64,000 nucleotides of DNA from Campylobacter hyointestinalis subsp. hyointestinalis (GCF_013372145.1 NZ_CP053827.1:310001-374000); one strand, 5' to 3'; positions 35,516-44,756 are shown, counted from the stretch's first letter. Notes: a model not told the origin generated them from the letters alone. Numbers and translations: made by a program.

Positions 35516-36346
35516 ATGATACAAACTTGCCTTTTTCCAGCAGCTGGTTATGGCACGAGGTTCTTACCCGCAACTAAAAGCTTACCAAAAGAGATGCTTC
35601 CTATCCTTACGAAACCTCTCATTCATTATGGTGTTGATGAAGCTAGAGAGGCTGGTATGAGCAATATGGCATTTGTCACTGGACGTGGAAAAAGGGCTTT
35701 GGAGGATTATTTTGATATAAGCTATGAGCTTGAACATCAAATCGCAGGAACGAGTAAAGAATATATGCTAAGCGAGATCAGAGAGCTTATGAGCTCATGT
35801 ACATTTAGTTTTACGCGCCAACAACAGATGAGAGGATTAGGGGACGCGATATACTCGGGAAAAACGCTAGTCGGAGACGAAGCTTTCGGGGTTATTTTGG
35901 CTGATGATTTATGTATAAATGAAGATGGGGTTAATGTCTTAGCTCAAATGAGTGAAATCTATGAGAAATACCGTTGTAGTATAGTCGCAGTCATGGAAGT
36001 ACCAAAGCAAAGTGTGAGCAGCTATGGTATAATTAATGGTAAATTTATCGAAGATGATCTGATAATGGTAAATGATATGATAGAAAAACCAGATACTAGC
36101 GAAGCTCCTACAAATTTAGCTATAATCGGTAGATATATTTTAACTCCGGATATTTTTGAGATCATAGAAACTACAAAACCTGGTAAAAACGGCGAAATTC
36201 AGATCACTGATGCACTTTTAAAACAAGCTAAAAACGGTATGGTTTTGGCTTATAAATTCAAAGGACGTCGCTTTGACTGCGGAAGTGTGGCTGGATTTGT
36301 CGAAGCTACAAATTTCTTTTATGAGAGCGAAAATGGTAATAAATGA
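35516..36346 (+). CDS. galU: UTP-glucose-1-phosphate uridylyltransferase
   Basis: Nucleotidyltransferase of 276 residues making UDP-glucose. FPAAGYGTRFLPATKSLPKEMLP is the N-terminal signature with the pyrophosphorylase motif, followed by ILADDL and GRYIL. GGAG at 35506-35509 touches the first ATG (35510), so the second ATG (35516) is at proper spacing and is chosen. It overlaps pgi by 14 bases; galU-pgi-dps order is as in C. jejuni. UDP-glucose supplies GalE, Ugd and core glucosyltransferases. Confidence 0.95.
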   Translation: MIQTCLFPAAGYGTRFLPATKSLPKEMLPILTKPLIHYGVDEAREAGMSNMAFVTGRGKRALEDYFDISYELEHQIAGTSKEYMLSEIRELMSSCTFSFTRQQQMRGLGDAIYSGKTLVGDEAFGVILADDLCINEDGVNVLAQMSEIYEKYRCSIVAVMEVPKQSVSSYGIINGKFIEDDLIMVNDMIEKPDTSEAPTNLAIIGRYILTPDIFEIIETTKPGKNGEIQITDALLKQAKNGMVLAYKFKGRRFDCGSVAGFVEATNFFYESENGNK

Positions 36347-37535
36347 GCTTAAATTTTCAAGATCAGATATACAAAATATCAGTTCATACGAAAGGCGTAT
36401 GAATGATGAGCTAAAAGAGGGCGAGATAGGTTACTATCATCTTCCTGATTTTGGATATGAGATCTTAAATGAAATTTCTGAGTTTAAAAACAGAACCGAA
36501 TTTAAAAAAGTAGTTTTGATAGGAGTAGGAGGAAGCTCTCTTGGGGTTAAGGCTGTTTACGAGATGCTGGGTCCTAAAATTCCTTTGGTTTTTTTAGACA
36601 ACATAGATCCGTTTGATATAGAAAATAAGCTAAAAGATATCAAATTTAACGAAACTCTTTTTATCCTCTCTAGTAAATCTGGAACGACTATAGAGCCTAT
36701 AAGCATTTACAAATATATTTTGGGCTTATATAAACCTAAAACTTTTGAAAATTTCATAGTTATTACGGATATTGATAGCAAACTCGAAGCTTATGCCAAA
36801 CAAAATATCGCAGTTTTTAATATACCAAAAAACGTCGGAGGTCGCTTTAGCGTACTTTCGGCTATCGGACTTGTACCGCTTGGGCTTTGTGGTGTAGATA
36901 CCAAAAAAATGCTTGATGGTGCATTGTCTTGTAAAAAGCAGTTTTTAGAAGAGGGCGATGATACGATATTGCAAAAAGCGTATCATTATGCAACGCATAA
37001 AAATGCAAAAATAAATGTTTTGTTTAGTTATAGCACAAGACTAAAAAGTTTTAACGACTGGTATGTGCAACTTTGGGCTGAGAGTTTAGGAAAAAAACGT
37101 GGATATAAAAGAGTGGGACTTACTCCAGTCGGACTCATAGGAAGCAAGGACCAGCACTCTTTTTTACAGCTTATAATGGAGGGTGTAAAAGACAAAACGG
37201 TTACTTTTATAACTTTAAAAGATCATTCCAGCACTATTTTGGTACCAAATTTAAGTCTAAAGAATTTAGAAAGTTGTGATTTTGCAAATTCGCTTTATAT
37301 GGGCGATATCATTAATGCCCAAGCAAGATCTACTATGCAAGCATTACTTGGGGAAAATATCAGCATTGATACTATAAGCCTAGATGTTTTAGATGAGTGG
37401 CATGTCGGATTTTTAGTGTATTATTATGAGCTACTTACAAGCGCAGTTGGGCTTATGCTAGGTATAAATACGTATGATCAGCCAGGAGTTGAAGTAGGCA
37501 AAAGAATACTTAAAAATTTACTATCAAATAAGTAG
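36333..37535 (+). CDS. pgi: Glucose-6-phosphate isomerase
   Basis: A 400-residue phosphoglucose isomerase, of the short bacterial type. GVGGSSLGVKAVYE and SSKSGTTIEP are the SIS phosphate-binding motifs, and NVGGRFSVLSAIGL is PROSITE-like signature 1. QLWAESLGKK, DQHSFLQL and the C-terminal YDQPGVEVGK contain catalytic residues. The ATG at 36333 begins inside galU; an earlier in-frame ATG at 36273 would lie fully within galU and is not used. It links fructose 6-phosphate and glucose 6-phosphate for sugar-nucleotide supply. Confidence 0.95.
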   Translation: MVINELKFSRSDIQNISSYERRMNDELKEGEIGYYHLPDFGYEILNEISEFKNRTEFKKVVLIGVGGSSLGVKAVYEMLGPKIPLVFLDNIDPFDIENKLKDIKFNETLFILSSKSGTTIEPISIYKYILGLYKPKTFENFIVITDIDSKLEAYAKQNIAVFNIPKNVGGRFSVLSAIGLVPLGLCGVDTKKMLDGALSCKKQFLEEGDDTILQKAYHYATHKNAKINVLFSYSTRLKSFNDWYVQLWAESLGKKRGYKRVGLTPVGLIGSKDQHSFLQLIMEGVKDKTVTFITLKDHSSTILVPNLSLKNLESCDFANSLYMGDIINAQARSTMQALLGENISIDTISLDVLDEWHVGFLVYYYELLTSAVGLMLGINTYDQPGVEVGKRILKNLLSNK

Positions 37536-37550
37536 TATTATTTGGATAAA

Positions 37551-37572
37551 TTTTGATAATGAATTATCAAAA
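37551..37572. promoter_or_regulatory. Perfect palindrome resembling a Fur/PerR box
   Basis: TTTTGATAAT-GA-ATTATCAAAA, a 10-bp inverted repeat with a two-base centre. The core TGATAAT/ATTATCA is the half-site pair of the 7-1-7 Fur consensus but with a spacer of two. It lies 16 bases after pgi and 169 bases before dps. It could be an iron/peroxide operator of dps or simply a weak terminator of the galU-pgi transcript. Confidence 0.5.
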
Positions 37573-37704
37573 AAACTGCCATAAAATGGCTATAAATTAC
37601 TTTTTATTTACCATTTAATAGATATAATCTAACTTTGAAGGAAGGTTATATCTAAATAATAAAAATTCTTAATTAGGATTTATTTTCTTTTAAGAGTATT
37701 CGGG

Positions 37705-37710
37705 TATAAT
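37705..37710 (+). promoter_or_regulatory. Extended -10 promoter of dps
   Basis: CGGGTATAAT ends 30 bases before the dps start codon and is followed by AAGGA at 37729-37733 as ribosome binding site. The remainder of the 205-base gap from pgi to dps holds a 9-bp inverted repeat (TAGATATAA ... TTATATCTA, around 37619-37652) and no gene. Confidence 0.65.
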
Positions 37711-37740
37711 TCCACAAATTAAAAAGATAAAGGATACAAA

Positions 37741-38181
37741 ATGACAAATGTAGTTAAACAACTAAACCAAATTCAAGCTGACGCACATGCGTTTTTTATA
37801 GCTTTCCACGACTATCACTGGAACGTAAAAGGTCTTCAATTTTACGCTATTCATGAGTATACTGAAAAAGCATATGAAGAGATGGCAGAGCTTTATGATG
37901 ATACAGCTGAACGTGCTATACAAATCGGTGGAAAAGCTATACTAAAAGCTGATGAGCTAGTAAAACTAGGCGCAAAAGCTCCTGTATTACAAAAAGATAG
38001 CTATACTCCAACTGAGGTTTTAGAAGAGATAAGAAAAGCTTATAAATATCTTGTTGAAGAGTTTAAAAAACTAGAAGAAGTAGCTGAAAAAGCAGGAGAT
38101 ACAACAACTTCAAATATAGCTCAAGATCATTACGGTGATTATGAGAAAAAAATATGGATGCTTAACTCAACTTTAGCATAA
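37741..38181 (+). CDS. dps: Dps family ferritin-like DNA-protection / iron-storage protein
   Basis: A 146-residue Dps protein. The ferroxidase site is visible as H26 in DYHWNVKG, H38, and D53-x3-E57 in DDTAERAIQIGG. It assembles as a 12-mer that oxidises and stores iron and protects DNA from peroxide. Single-gene unit with a good promoter and a strong terminator; a Fur/PerR-like palindrome lies upstream. In C. jejuni the orthologue also follows pgi. Confidence 0.96.
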   Translation: MTNVVKQLNQIQADAHAFFIAFHDYHWNVKGLQFYAIHEYTEKAYEEMAELYDDTAERAIQIGGKAILKADELVKLGAKAPVLQKDSYTPTEVLEEIRKAYKYLVEEFKKLEEVAEKAGDTTTSNIAQDHYGDYEKKIWMLNSTLA

Positions 38182-38191
38182 TTCATTTTAT

Positions 38192-38216
38192 AAAAGGCGG
38201 CAAAACCGCCTTTTTA
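38192..38216. terminator. Bidirectional rho-independent terminator
   Basis: AAAAGGCGG and CCGCCTTTT form a perfect 9-bp stem with loop CAAAA, flanked by A and T runs that serve both the dps transcript and the opposing yceI-like gene. Confidence 0.9.
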
Positions 38217-38225
38217 ACTTCTAGT

Positions 38226-38792
38226 TTATTTTGCTATCGCTTCTATTTCTACGTTTATTTTTATTTTATCGCCAAGAACTGCGTTTGATGTTCCTTTGGC
38301 AAACTCAAAATCGCTTCTTTTTATATCGCCTTCTAGACTAAATCCTATATGTTCTTTGCCTTTTTGATCTACTGTTTTACCGCCAAATTCATAACTTAAC
38401 GTTACTGGTCTAGTTACGTCTTTGATGGTTAAATTTCCGATTACTTTTCCTTCATTTGCATCTTCTTTTTCAAATTTAGTCATTGTAAATTTCATATCTG
38501 GATATTTTACTGAGTCAAAAAAGTCAGCTTGTTGTAAATGAGAATCTCTCGCAGTATTATTAGTAAAGACTGAATTTGTTTTGATCACGGCGTCTAGTTT
38601 ATTTGGTATTCCGTTTTCAACGTCGATGTCGGCTTTTACGTCTTTAAAAGCTCCATTTACATTACTAATGCTTAGGTGTTTTACTTTAAAATTCGTACTT
38701 GAGTGGGCAGTGTCTAGCTCGTAAGTAGCGCCAAATGCAGCTCCTGCTAAAAACATTGCGCAGATAGCGGAACTAAATAATTTTTTTGTCAT
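38226..38792 (-). CDS. YceI family periplasmic protein
   Basis: A 188-residue protein with a signal peptide (about residues 1-21, ending FGA), followed by the lipocalin-like YceI domain: YELDTAHSSTNFKVKHL at the start, then KYPDMKFT and the closing GDKIKINVEIEA. YceI proteins bind isoprenoid or amphiphilic ligands and are often induced by stress. AAGGATAAAAA precedes the start. It is a single gene between dps and the biotin operon. Confidence 0.92.
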   Translation of the reverse strand: MTKKLFSSAICAMFLAGAAFGATYELDTAHSSTNFKVKHLSISNVNGAFKDVKADIDVENGIPNKLDAVIKTNSVFTNNTARDSHLQQADFFDSVKYPDMKFTMTKFEKEDANEGKVIGNLTIKDVTRPVTLSYEFGGKTVDQKGKEHIGFSLEGDIKRSDFEFAKGTSNAVLGDKIKINVEIEAIAK

Positions 38793-38873
38793 TTTTTATC
38801 CTTTATTTAAAATATAGTTATTTTATAATTTAAATAAAAATTTATATTAAATTAAAAATAATAGAAATTATAG

Positions 38874-39242
38874 TTAATACGATTTATTTAGCGCTGAAGC
38901 AAGCAAGACTTTAAACTCTTCTAGCCTTAGATCTCTTTGTAAGCCCTCTCTTTGTTTTACTCCCCACATGGATTCTGGAAAAAAGCTATCGTTTTCAAAC
39001 CTAGCTTGCACGTGTATATGTACCTTTGGAACGTAATTTGCAAAACTCGCCCAGTTGATTTTAGTAGGTCTATAAAACTCAAGCATAGTTTTTTCGACTA
39101 TAAAAGCAGCTTCAAATAATCTTTTTTTAGTAGTCTCATCGCAGTCGCTAAGCTCTTTAAAAACTTGCTTCGTAAAGATTTTTACCCATGGAATTTCACT
39201 TGTTTCAAACTCGAGATATATAAAATCATCACTATAAATCAT
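38874..39242 (-). CDS. HIT-superfamily protein
   Basis: A 122-residue protein of the histidine-triad superfamily. NYVPKVHIHVQARFENDSFFPESMWG contains the active-site motif in the form H-x-H-x-Q, in which the third histidine of classical hydrolases is glutamine, as in the nucleotidylyl transferase/phosphorylase branch. Nucleotide or dinucleoside polyphosphate metabolism is likely, the exact substrate unknown. It starts in an ATGA overlap with bioD, so it is the last gene of the biotin operon. Confidence 0.8.
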   Translation of the reverse strand: MIYSDDFIYLEFETSEIPWVKIFTKQVFKELSDCDETTKKRLFEAAFIVEKTMLEFYRPTKINWASFANYVPKVHIHVQARFENDSFFPESMWGVKQREGLQRDLRLEEFKVLLASALNKSY

Positions 39243-39850
39243 AACCTTACTCCTGCTTTTAGAATTTGCTTTCCCAGGTCGTCTGCGGCATTTTCAAAGC
39301 TGAATTTATCAAAGTTTTTGAGATTAAAAAAGTTTAAATTTGGATATTGTCTTTTTAGATATTCTTCGCTTAATTCGTCTTTTTCATCGCTAAAGATAAC
39401 TCCTAAAATTTCTATATTTTTACTCTTTAAAGCTTCTAGGCTAAGAACAGTGTGATTTATGCTCCCAAGATAGTTTCTAGAGACTAAAAATGTAGGCAAT
39501 TTTTTAGCTTCTATATAATCTATCATATATTTTTTAGAATCCATCGGGCAATAAAGTCCGCCAGCAAGCTCTACTAATACGCCGTTTTGCTTTGGAATAT
39601 TTATCTTAAGACCTTCAAAAGTAACGTTTTCTTTTATCATTCCTATGTGTGGGCTAGCAGCTGTTTTTAGGCTAATGCCTGGAGCGTGAGATACTAAATT
39701 TGCTACTTTTGCTTCTACAAAACTTTTATCAGTGCTACTGCCTGCTTGAATGAGTTTAAAATACTCAAATCCAAAAGCATAACAAAGTGCAGCGCTAACA
39801 CAGCTTTTTCCAGCGTCTGTGTGGATTCCGCTTATACAGATATTTCTCAA
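39239..39850 (-). CDS. bioD: Dethiobiotin synthetase
   Basis: A 203-residue P-loop enzyme that closes the ureido ring of dethiobiotin from diaminopelargonic acid. SGIHTDAGKSCV at the N-terminus is the ATP-binding loop, and VELAGGLYCP is the second conserved motif. Shorter than E. coli BioD and with IHTDAGKS for the usual TDTxVGKT. The start is TTG, overlapping the bioC stop as TTGA. Part of bioF-bioG-bioC-bioD; bioA and bioB are not in the window. Confidence 0.9.
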   Translation of the reverse strand: MRNICISGIHTDAGKSCVSAALCYAFGFEYFKLIQAGSSTDKSFVEAKVANLVSHAPGISLKTAASPHIGMIKENVTFEGLKINIPKQNGVLVELAGGLYCPMDSKKYMIDYIEAKKLPTFLVSRNYLGSINHTVLSLEALKSKNIEILGVIFSDEKDELSEEYLKRQYPNLNFFNLKNFDKFSFENAADDLGKQILKAGVRL

Positions 39851-40536
39851 ATTTCTATCCTTTTACATATCACTATCATAAAACTATACGTGAGTTTAAA
39901 CTCACCTTCAAAGTAAGATTCTAAAGCTTTGTATGTTGATTTTGTAAGTTTAAAGCTTCCATTTAGGTTATTTACGCCAGTTTGTTTTAGGTGCGTTAGT
40001 AGCTCTTTTAAACTTGCAAATTTAAGCTCGAAATCGCCTGTTTTGGTTTCTAAAATATCAAATTTATCTCCGAAAATTTGCAGTATTTCTTCTTTTGTTT
40101 TGTAGTTTAAGCTTTGTTTTGTATATGATGAAAGCTCATTTAAAGTACCTTTTATAAAAGTACAAAATCCAAGGAAACCCTCATTTTTTAGACTTAAGCT
40201 TATTTTATCTCTTAAAAGCTCTAAGTTTTCTATCCATTGAAAAACCGAACTAGATACGATAAGGCTTTGATCTTTTGGTATTTGTATCTCTAAAATATCG
40301 CCTATTTGTGTGTTAAACTCGCTCATATAGTCACTTTTATATATGTCGTTTAGAGTGATATTTTTAAATTTAAATGAACCTAAAATTTCTTTAGTCAAGA
40401 CCCCACTTCCAGCACCTATCTCATAGATATCTTCAAAATCTTGCTTGTATTTTTTTATAGTTCTTGCTAGTTTTTGTGCAGCATAAATTTGTGGAAGTGC
40501 AAACTCGTCGTAAAATGCTGCTTTTTCAAATTTCAA
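39847..40536 (-). CDS. bioC: Malonyl-ACP O-methyltransferase
   Basis: SAM-dependent methyltransferase of about 229 residues that methylates malonyl-ACP to start pimelate synthesis. IYEIGAGSGVLTKEIL is motif I; SSSVFQWIEN and GFLGFCTF are BioC-like. The start is uncertain: TTG at 40536 has GGAG six bases upstream and gives the usual FEKAAxxYD start, while TTG at 40572 is open but inside bioG. It overlaps the end of bioG by eleven bases. Confidence 0.88.
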   Translation of the reverse strand: MKFEKAAFYDEFALPQIYAAQKLARTIKKYKQDFEDIYEIGAGSGVLTKEILGSFKFKNITLNDIYKSDYMSEFNTQIGDILEIQIPKDQSLIVSSSVFQWIENLELLRDKISLSLKNEGFLGFCTFIKGTLNELSSYTKQSLNYKTKEEILQIFGDKFDILETKTGDFELKFASLKELLTHLKQTGVNNLNGSFKLTKSTYKALESYFEGEFKLTYSFMIVICKRIEI

Positions 40537-41140
40537 AGATCTCTCCAAAACTTTTGAATTTAAAAAATACAAAATGCGGAGCGTTTATACAAACGGCTTT
40601 TTGCTTGAAGTAGTCCAGACATACTTTACTTGGAAATATCAGGTCTTTTTTGCTGATTATCGCTTTGTTCCAGTTGATATGATCTTCATTTTTTTGTGAG
40701 GCATTTTTATATAAATTTATTAATTCGAATTTTGCATTTTGGTTGAATTGAAAACCCTTTATTTCATTCTCTGAAATACCTAAAAAACATAGTTTTTTAA
40801 AACCTTCAAAATCGTAATCGCTTATGCTTTTGTAAAAAATATCTTTTTTTATCCCAAACTCGTCATCTATCCCAAAAGGTGTTCCATTTATCGCTACGGC
40901 GGTTTTAAGCTTGATGTCTTTAAGCACTAAATTTGCCGCCCAAACGCCCATAGACCAAGCGATCAGATAGATTTCTTTCTCTTTTAAAATTTCATAGTCA
41001 AATTTTAAATCGCTATAGTCATAAACTACGCAAAGTCCGTAGTCATCAATATTTAAGTGTTTAACTGAGCTAGGAGTAAAAGAATATCCTAAAAATAGCA
41101 GTATTAGCTTTTTCTTGTCTTTAATTAGATCTATTTTCAT
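40526..41140 (-). CDS. bioG: Pimeloyl-ACP methyl ester esterase, BioG type
   Basis: A 204-residue DUF452/BioG protein that removes the methyl group from pimeloyl-ACP methyl ester, the role BioH plays in E. coli. AWSMGVWAAN contains the serine nucleophile, DHINWN a conserved acidic region and APHFVFF the catalytic histidine. The 20-base overlap with bioF and the position before bioC match the Campylobacter biotin operon. Confidence 0.9.
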   Translation of the reverse strand: MKIDLIKDKKKLILLFLGYSFTPSSVKHLNIDDYGLCVVYDYSDLKFDYEILKEKEIYLIAWSMGVWAANLVLKDIKLKTAVAINGTPFGIDDEFGIKKDIFYKSISDYDFEGFKKLCFLGISENEIKGFQFNQNAKFELINLYKNASQKNEDHINWNKAIISKKDLIFPSKVCLDYFKQKAVCINAPHFVFFKFKSFGEIFEI

Positions 41141-42221
41141 CTAAAATCTCTTTTAAATTTAATAAATCTTCACTTAAAATATCGCCCCTTAAGCTTATGC
41201 GAAGTCTTGATTTTCCAAGTGGAACAGTCGGCGGACGAATCGCCGGTACGAAATATCCTGCTTCAAAAAGCTTTTGTGAAAGTGCAAGTGCCTTTTTGTT
41301 TTCACCGACTATAAAAGGGCTGATATGACTATCACTTATCCCTAAAAATGTGATAATTTCTTTTAAATTCGCTCTTTGGACGCTGTGATCTTTACTCAAA
41401 ATAAAATTCGTCCAAGCTACATTTATCGCCGGAATCGCTGTTGAAAAGATGAGGCTTCTAGCGCTATTTACAAAAATATCTTTAAACTCACTTATCATCA
41501 CTGCGCCGCTACTTCCGACGCCTTTTCCAAGAGTTACTAACAAAAAATCGATTTGCCTATCAAGTCCTAGTTCTGCGCTAAGTCCAAGCTGGGATTTGAC
41601 GAAAAACGAGTGCGCTTCATCGACGTAAATCAAAACATTTTGGTAAGTCTTTTTTAAATTTACCATAAACTCTATATCAGCACTGTCTCCGTCCATACTA
41701 AATACTGCTTCAGTTAGTATGATGATGTGATCAAATTTATCGCTGTTTTGTTTGAGTAAATCTTCTAGCGCTTCATTATCATTGTGAGCAAATCTTTTAA
41801 AATTTGCATTTGCAAGTTTTAGAGCATCTATCATACTAGCGTGGATTAGTTTATCTGCTAAAAATAGCGTTTTATCACCATTTAGAGCTGAGATGCAGCT
41901 GAGATTTGCACAATATCCAGAGTTGAAAATCACCGCTTTTTTGGAATTAAATTTAGTCTCAAACCAGCTCTCTAGCTTGTCAAATTCTTCATTTGCGCTA
42001 TAAACTAGCCTACTTGCTCCTGAACCAAAAAACCAATCTTTATCTTTGCAAATTTCTAGAAATTCGTTTTTTAAATTTGCGTTTGTGGCTATACCTAGAT
42101 AATCGTTACTTCCTAAATTTAGAAGTGTTTTGCCATTAATTTCGATAAATTTAGAATGTGTCCTTGTCTTTTTGATCTCTCTGAAATTTTCTTGTTCTTT
42201 TGCTTTTTTTATATCAAACAT
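41121..42221 (-). CDS. bioF: 8-amino-7-oxononanoate synthase
   Basis: PLP-dependent enzyme of 366 residues that condenses pimeloyl-ACP (or pimeloyl-CoA) with alanine. NSGYCANLSC, FADKLIHASMIDA-like substrate loop, VDEAHSFFV with the PLP-contacting aspartate and histidine, and TLGKGVGSSG with the Schiff-base lysine are visible. About 20 residues shorter than E. coli BioF. First gene of the biotin operon, divergent from the DJ-1-like gene with a 132-base intergenic region that contains AT-rich promoter-like sequence. Confidence 0.93.
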   Translation of the reverse strand: MFDIKKAKEQENFREIKKTRTHSKFIEINGKTLLNLGSNDYLGIATNANLKNEFLEICKDKDWFFGSGASRLVYSANEEFDKLESWFETKFNSKKAVIFNSGYCANLSCISALNGDKTLFLADKLIHASMIDALKLANANFKRFAHNDNEALEDLLKQNSDKFDHIIILTEAVFSMDGDSADIEFMVNLKKTYQNVLIYVDEAHSFFVKSQLGLSAELGLDRQIDFLLVTLGKGVGSSGAVMISEFKDIFVNSARSLIFSTAIPAINVAWTNFILSKDHSVQRANLKEIITFLGISDSHISPFIVGENKKALALSQKLFEAGYFVPAIRPPTVPLGKSRLRISLRGDILSEDLLNLKEILDENRSN

Positions 42222-42353
42222 TTATCACCTAGTTGGTTGATTAGCTTTATAGTTATTTTATTTAAAAGAGGGTGATTATAGCAAAATGTTGCTAAATTTA
42301 TAACTATTTTATAGAGTATTTGCTAATATTATACAAATTTATAAGGTTTAAAA

Positions 42354-42833
42354 ATGAAGAGTTGTATTGTTTTGTACGATAGAGTAAATTTGCTTAGTTT
42401 TGCCAAAATTTATGACTTTTTTACCAAAAATAAGCTTGATTTTGAAGTGGTATCTTTAAGTGAAGTTGTGCTTGATGAAAGAGGCTTTGAGCTAAGAGCA
42501 GAAAGACACTCAGAGTCTTTATACGCGTATGATATAGTAGCTATCCCAAGTGGCGTTGGCGCTCTAAATTTAAGATATGACGATATATTTTTGAGTTGGA
42601 TAAAAAGTGGCTTAGAGGCCAACTTAAAAATAGGCTTAGATCTTGGTATTTTGCTTTTTGCGGGCGCTGGATTTTTAGATGGAGGCAAGGCTACCATAAG
42701 AGGCGGATACAAAAATGCTTTAAGCGAGTTTTGCCAATACTCAAGCGAAGATTTTTGCGAATATGGCAGAGTCTTAAGTATGACTGATACAAAAACTTCT
42801 TGGGCGTATTTAGAGTCGAAAATAAATGGATAA
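42354..42833 (+). CDS. DJ-1/PfpI-like protein lacking the nucleophile cysteine
   Basis: A 159-residue DJ-1/PfpI superfamily protein. CIVLYDRVNLLSFAKIYDFF at the N-terminus and IPSGVGALNL follow the family, but the nucleophile-elbow region reads GLDLGILLFAGAGFLDGGKAT, with aspartate where the catalytic cysteine is expected, and the histidine after GGKAT is also missing. It is therefore probably not a hydrolase or deglycase. Its stop overlaps thiL by eight bases, so it is co-expressed with thiamine and tRNA-modification genes. Confidence 0.8.
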   Translation: MKSCIVLYDRVNLLSFAKIYDFFTKNKLDFEVVSLSEVVLDERGFELRAERHSESLYAYDIVAIPSGVGALNLRYDDIFLSWIKSGLEANLKIGLDLGILLFAGAGFLDGGKATIRGGYKNALSEFCQYSSEDFCEYGRVLSMTDTKTSWAYLESKING

Positions 42834-43644
42834 AGAACAAAATATCATAGATATTTTTACAAATAAATTTATCGGCGATGATGGCGCTGTAGTCGGTAAA
42901 ATGGTGCTTAGCAAAGATATGTTTGTGGAAAATACGCATTTTAAGCGTAGCTGGCTTAGTGCATTTGAGATCGGTCAAAAAGCGATGCTAGTAAATTTAA
43001 GCGACGCTGTTGCTATGAACGCGGTGCCGTGTTTTGCTCTTCTAGGACTTGGTGTGCCTTCAAATTTAAAAAATAGCTATATCTTAGAGCTTTGTAAAGG
43101 CATAAAGCATACTGCTGAGAAATACGGCGTTAAGATCATCGGTGGCGATACCGTAAAATCTAGCGAGATAACTATCAGCTTAAGCATCATCTCGTATCTT
43201 CAAAATACAAAAGAAGTGAGTAGAAACGGCGCAGCACTAGGGGATCTAGTCTGCTATACAGGAAGCCTTGGTGGCTCTTTAAAAGGGCTTAAAACTCTGC
43301 TAAATGGCGGACATATCTCTAGCAAGTCTAAATTTAAAACTCCGATTTTAAGAGATAAATTTATGAAGCATTCGGCTAAATTTATGAAATGTGCTATGGA
43401 TATCAGCGATGGGTTAGCTAGTGATCTACCAAAGATCTGTTCTAAATTTAGGGTTAAATTTTACAAAAATATATCTAAATTGCAGTGGCTTAGTGGCGAG
43501 GAGTATGAACTGCTTTTTTGCATCTCTCCTCGCAATCTAAAAAGAGTGCAAAATGAGGCAAAAAGATGCCGTGTGAAGCTAAATATTTTAGGAAAAATCA
43601 TAAAAGGAAAACAAAAAACACATGGAAAATTCACCCATTTTTGA
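42826..43644 (+). CDS. thiL: Thiamine-monophosphate kinase
   Basis: PurM-fold kinase of 272 residues making thiamine diphosphate. [26 protein letters not shown] and GGDTVKS bind magnesium and ATP, and [11 protein letters not shown] is the second signature. About 50 residues shorter than E. coli ThiL, normal for Campylobacter. Linked by overlaps to the DJ-1-like gene before it and to truD after it. Confidence 0.92.
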   Translation: MDKEQNIIDIFTNKFIGDDGAVVGKMVLSKDMFVENTHFKRSWLSAFEIGQKAMLVNLSDAVAMNAVPCFALLGLGVPSNLKNSYILELCKGIKHTAEKYGVKIIGGDTVKSSEITISLSIISYLQNTKEVSRNGAALGDLVCYTGSLGGSLKGLKTLLNGGHISSKSKFKTPILRDKFMKHSAKFMKCAMDISDGLASDLPKICSKFRVKFYKNISKLQWLSGEEYELLFCISPRNLKRVQNEAKRCRVKLNILGKIIKGKQKTHGKFTHF

Positions 43645-44755
43645 GCCACTTCTTTCGACTACTCATTCGCCTATAAATGCACATTTTAGTAAAAATGCCA
43701 GCGATTTTGTCGTGCGTGAAAACCCTCTTTATGAGTTTAGTGGAAGTGGCGAGCATCTGATCGTCGAAATTCAAAAAAAAGATCTTACTACCGCTCAAGC
43801 TCTTAGCATATTGAGTGGTGAAAGTGGTGCGAAGATGCGTGATTTTGGCTATGCTGGTCTAAAAGATAAAGAGGGAATGACGACTCAATTCATAAGTTTA
43901 CCATCAAAATTTGAGCAAAATTTAAATAATTTTAGCCACGAAAAACTAAAAATTCTAAACACAACAAGGCATAATAACAAAATAAAAATCGGTCATTTAA
44001 AATCAAATAATTTTTTTATCAGACTTAAAAAAGTACTCCCTAGTGAGGCTACTAGGCTTAGAGAAGTTTTAAATTTAATCGATAAAAACGGTTATCCGAA
44101 CTATTTTGGATATCAAAGATTTGGTAAGTTTGGTGATAATTCAAAAAGTGGACTGGAAATTTTAGAAGCACTAAATTGCGGCGATAAAAAAGTATTTGGA
44201 AAGTATAACCCAAAACTTAGGGATTTTCTCATATCTGCTTATCAAAGCGACTTGTTCAATAAATGGCTTAGCAAAAGAGTGGAAATTAGCCGTTTTAGTG
44301 AGTGTTTTAATGCAAACGAGTTAAAAGAGATATATAAATTTGACAAACAGACTATTGCTAATCTAAAATCCCAAAAACAGTTTTTCAAACTTTTACAAGG
44401 TGAAGTTTTAGGGCATTATCCATACGGCAAAGTCTTTTTATGTGAGGATTTAGACGCAGAAGTTGAAAAATTTGTCGCTAGAGATAGGACTAGCTCAGGG
44501 CTTATAGTAGGTGCTAAGGCTTATGAGAGCAAGGACGTAGCTAAAGAAATCGAAGATATGTTTTTTGAAGAGGCGAATAATTTTAAGCATTTGATGAACG
44601 GTTCAAGAAGATACGCTTGGGTTTGGATAGAAAATTTAGAATACAAATACAACGAGCAGCAAGCTCAGTTTAGTATGAGTTTTACGCTTCAAAAAGGCTC
44701 TTATGCGACCGTTGTTTTGAAAGAAATTTTGGGTAGAGATATATTTGAGATTTAA
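43622..44755 (+). CDS. truD: tRNA pseudouridine(13) synthase
   Basis: TruD family enzyme of 377 residues that makes pseudouridine 13 in t[21 protein letters not shown] is the N-terminal signature, [14 protein letters not shown] carries the catalytic aspartate, and [10 protein letters not shown] is the TruD motif. It overlaps thiL by 23 bases. The gene for RNase P RNA follows immediately. Confidence 0.94.
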   Translation: MENSPIFEPLLSTTHSPINAHFSKNASDFVVRENPLYEFSGSGEHLIVEIQKKDLTTAQALSILSGESGAKMRDFGYAGLKDKEGMTTQFISLPSKFEQNLNNFSHEKLKILNTTRHNNKIKIGHLKSNNFFIRLKKVLPSEATRLREVLNLIDKNGYPNYFGYQRFGKFGDNSKSGLEILEALNCGDKKVFGKYNPKLRDFLISAYQSDLFNKWLSKRVEISRFSECFNANELKEIYKFDKQTIANLKSQKQFFKLLQGEVLGHYPYGKVFLCEDLDAEVEKFVARDRTSSGLIVGAKAYESKDVAKEIEDMFFEEANNFKHLMNGSRRYAWVWIENLEYKYNEQQAQFSMSFTLQKGSYATVVLKEILGRDIFEI

Positions 44756-44756
44756 C

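Noticed and set aside
36273-36332. Earlier in-frame ATG of pgi
   Set aside because: It would put 20 non-homologous residues inside the galU coding region; the ATG at 36333 gives the normal start.
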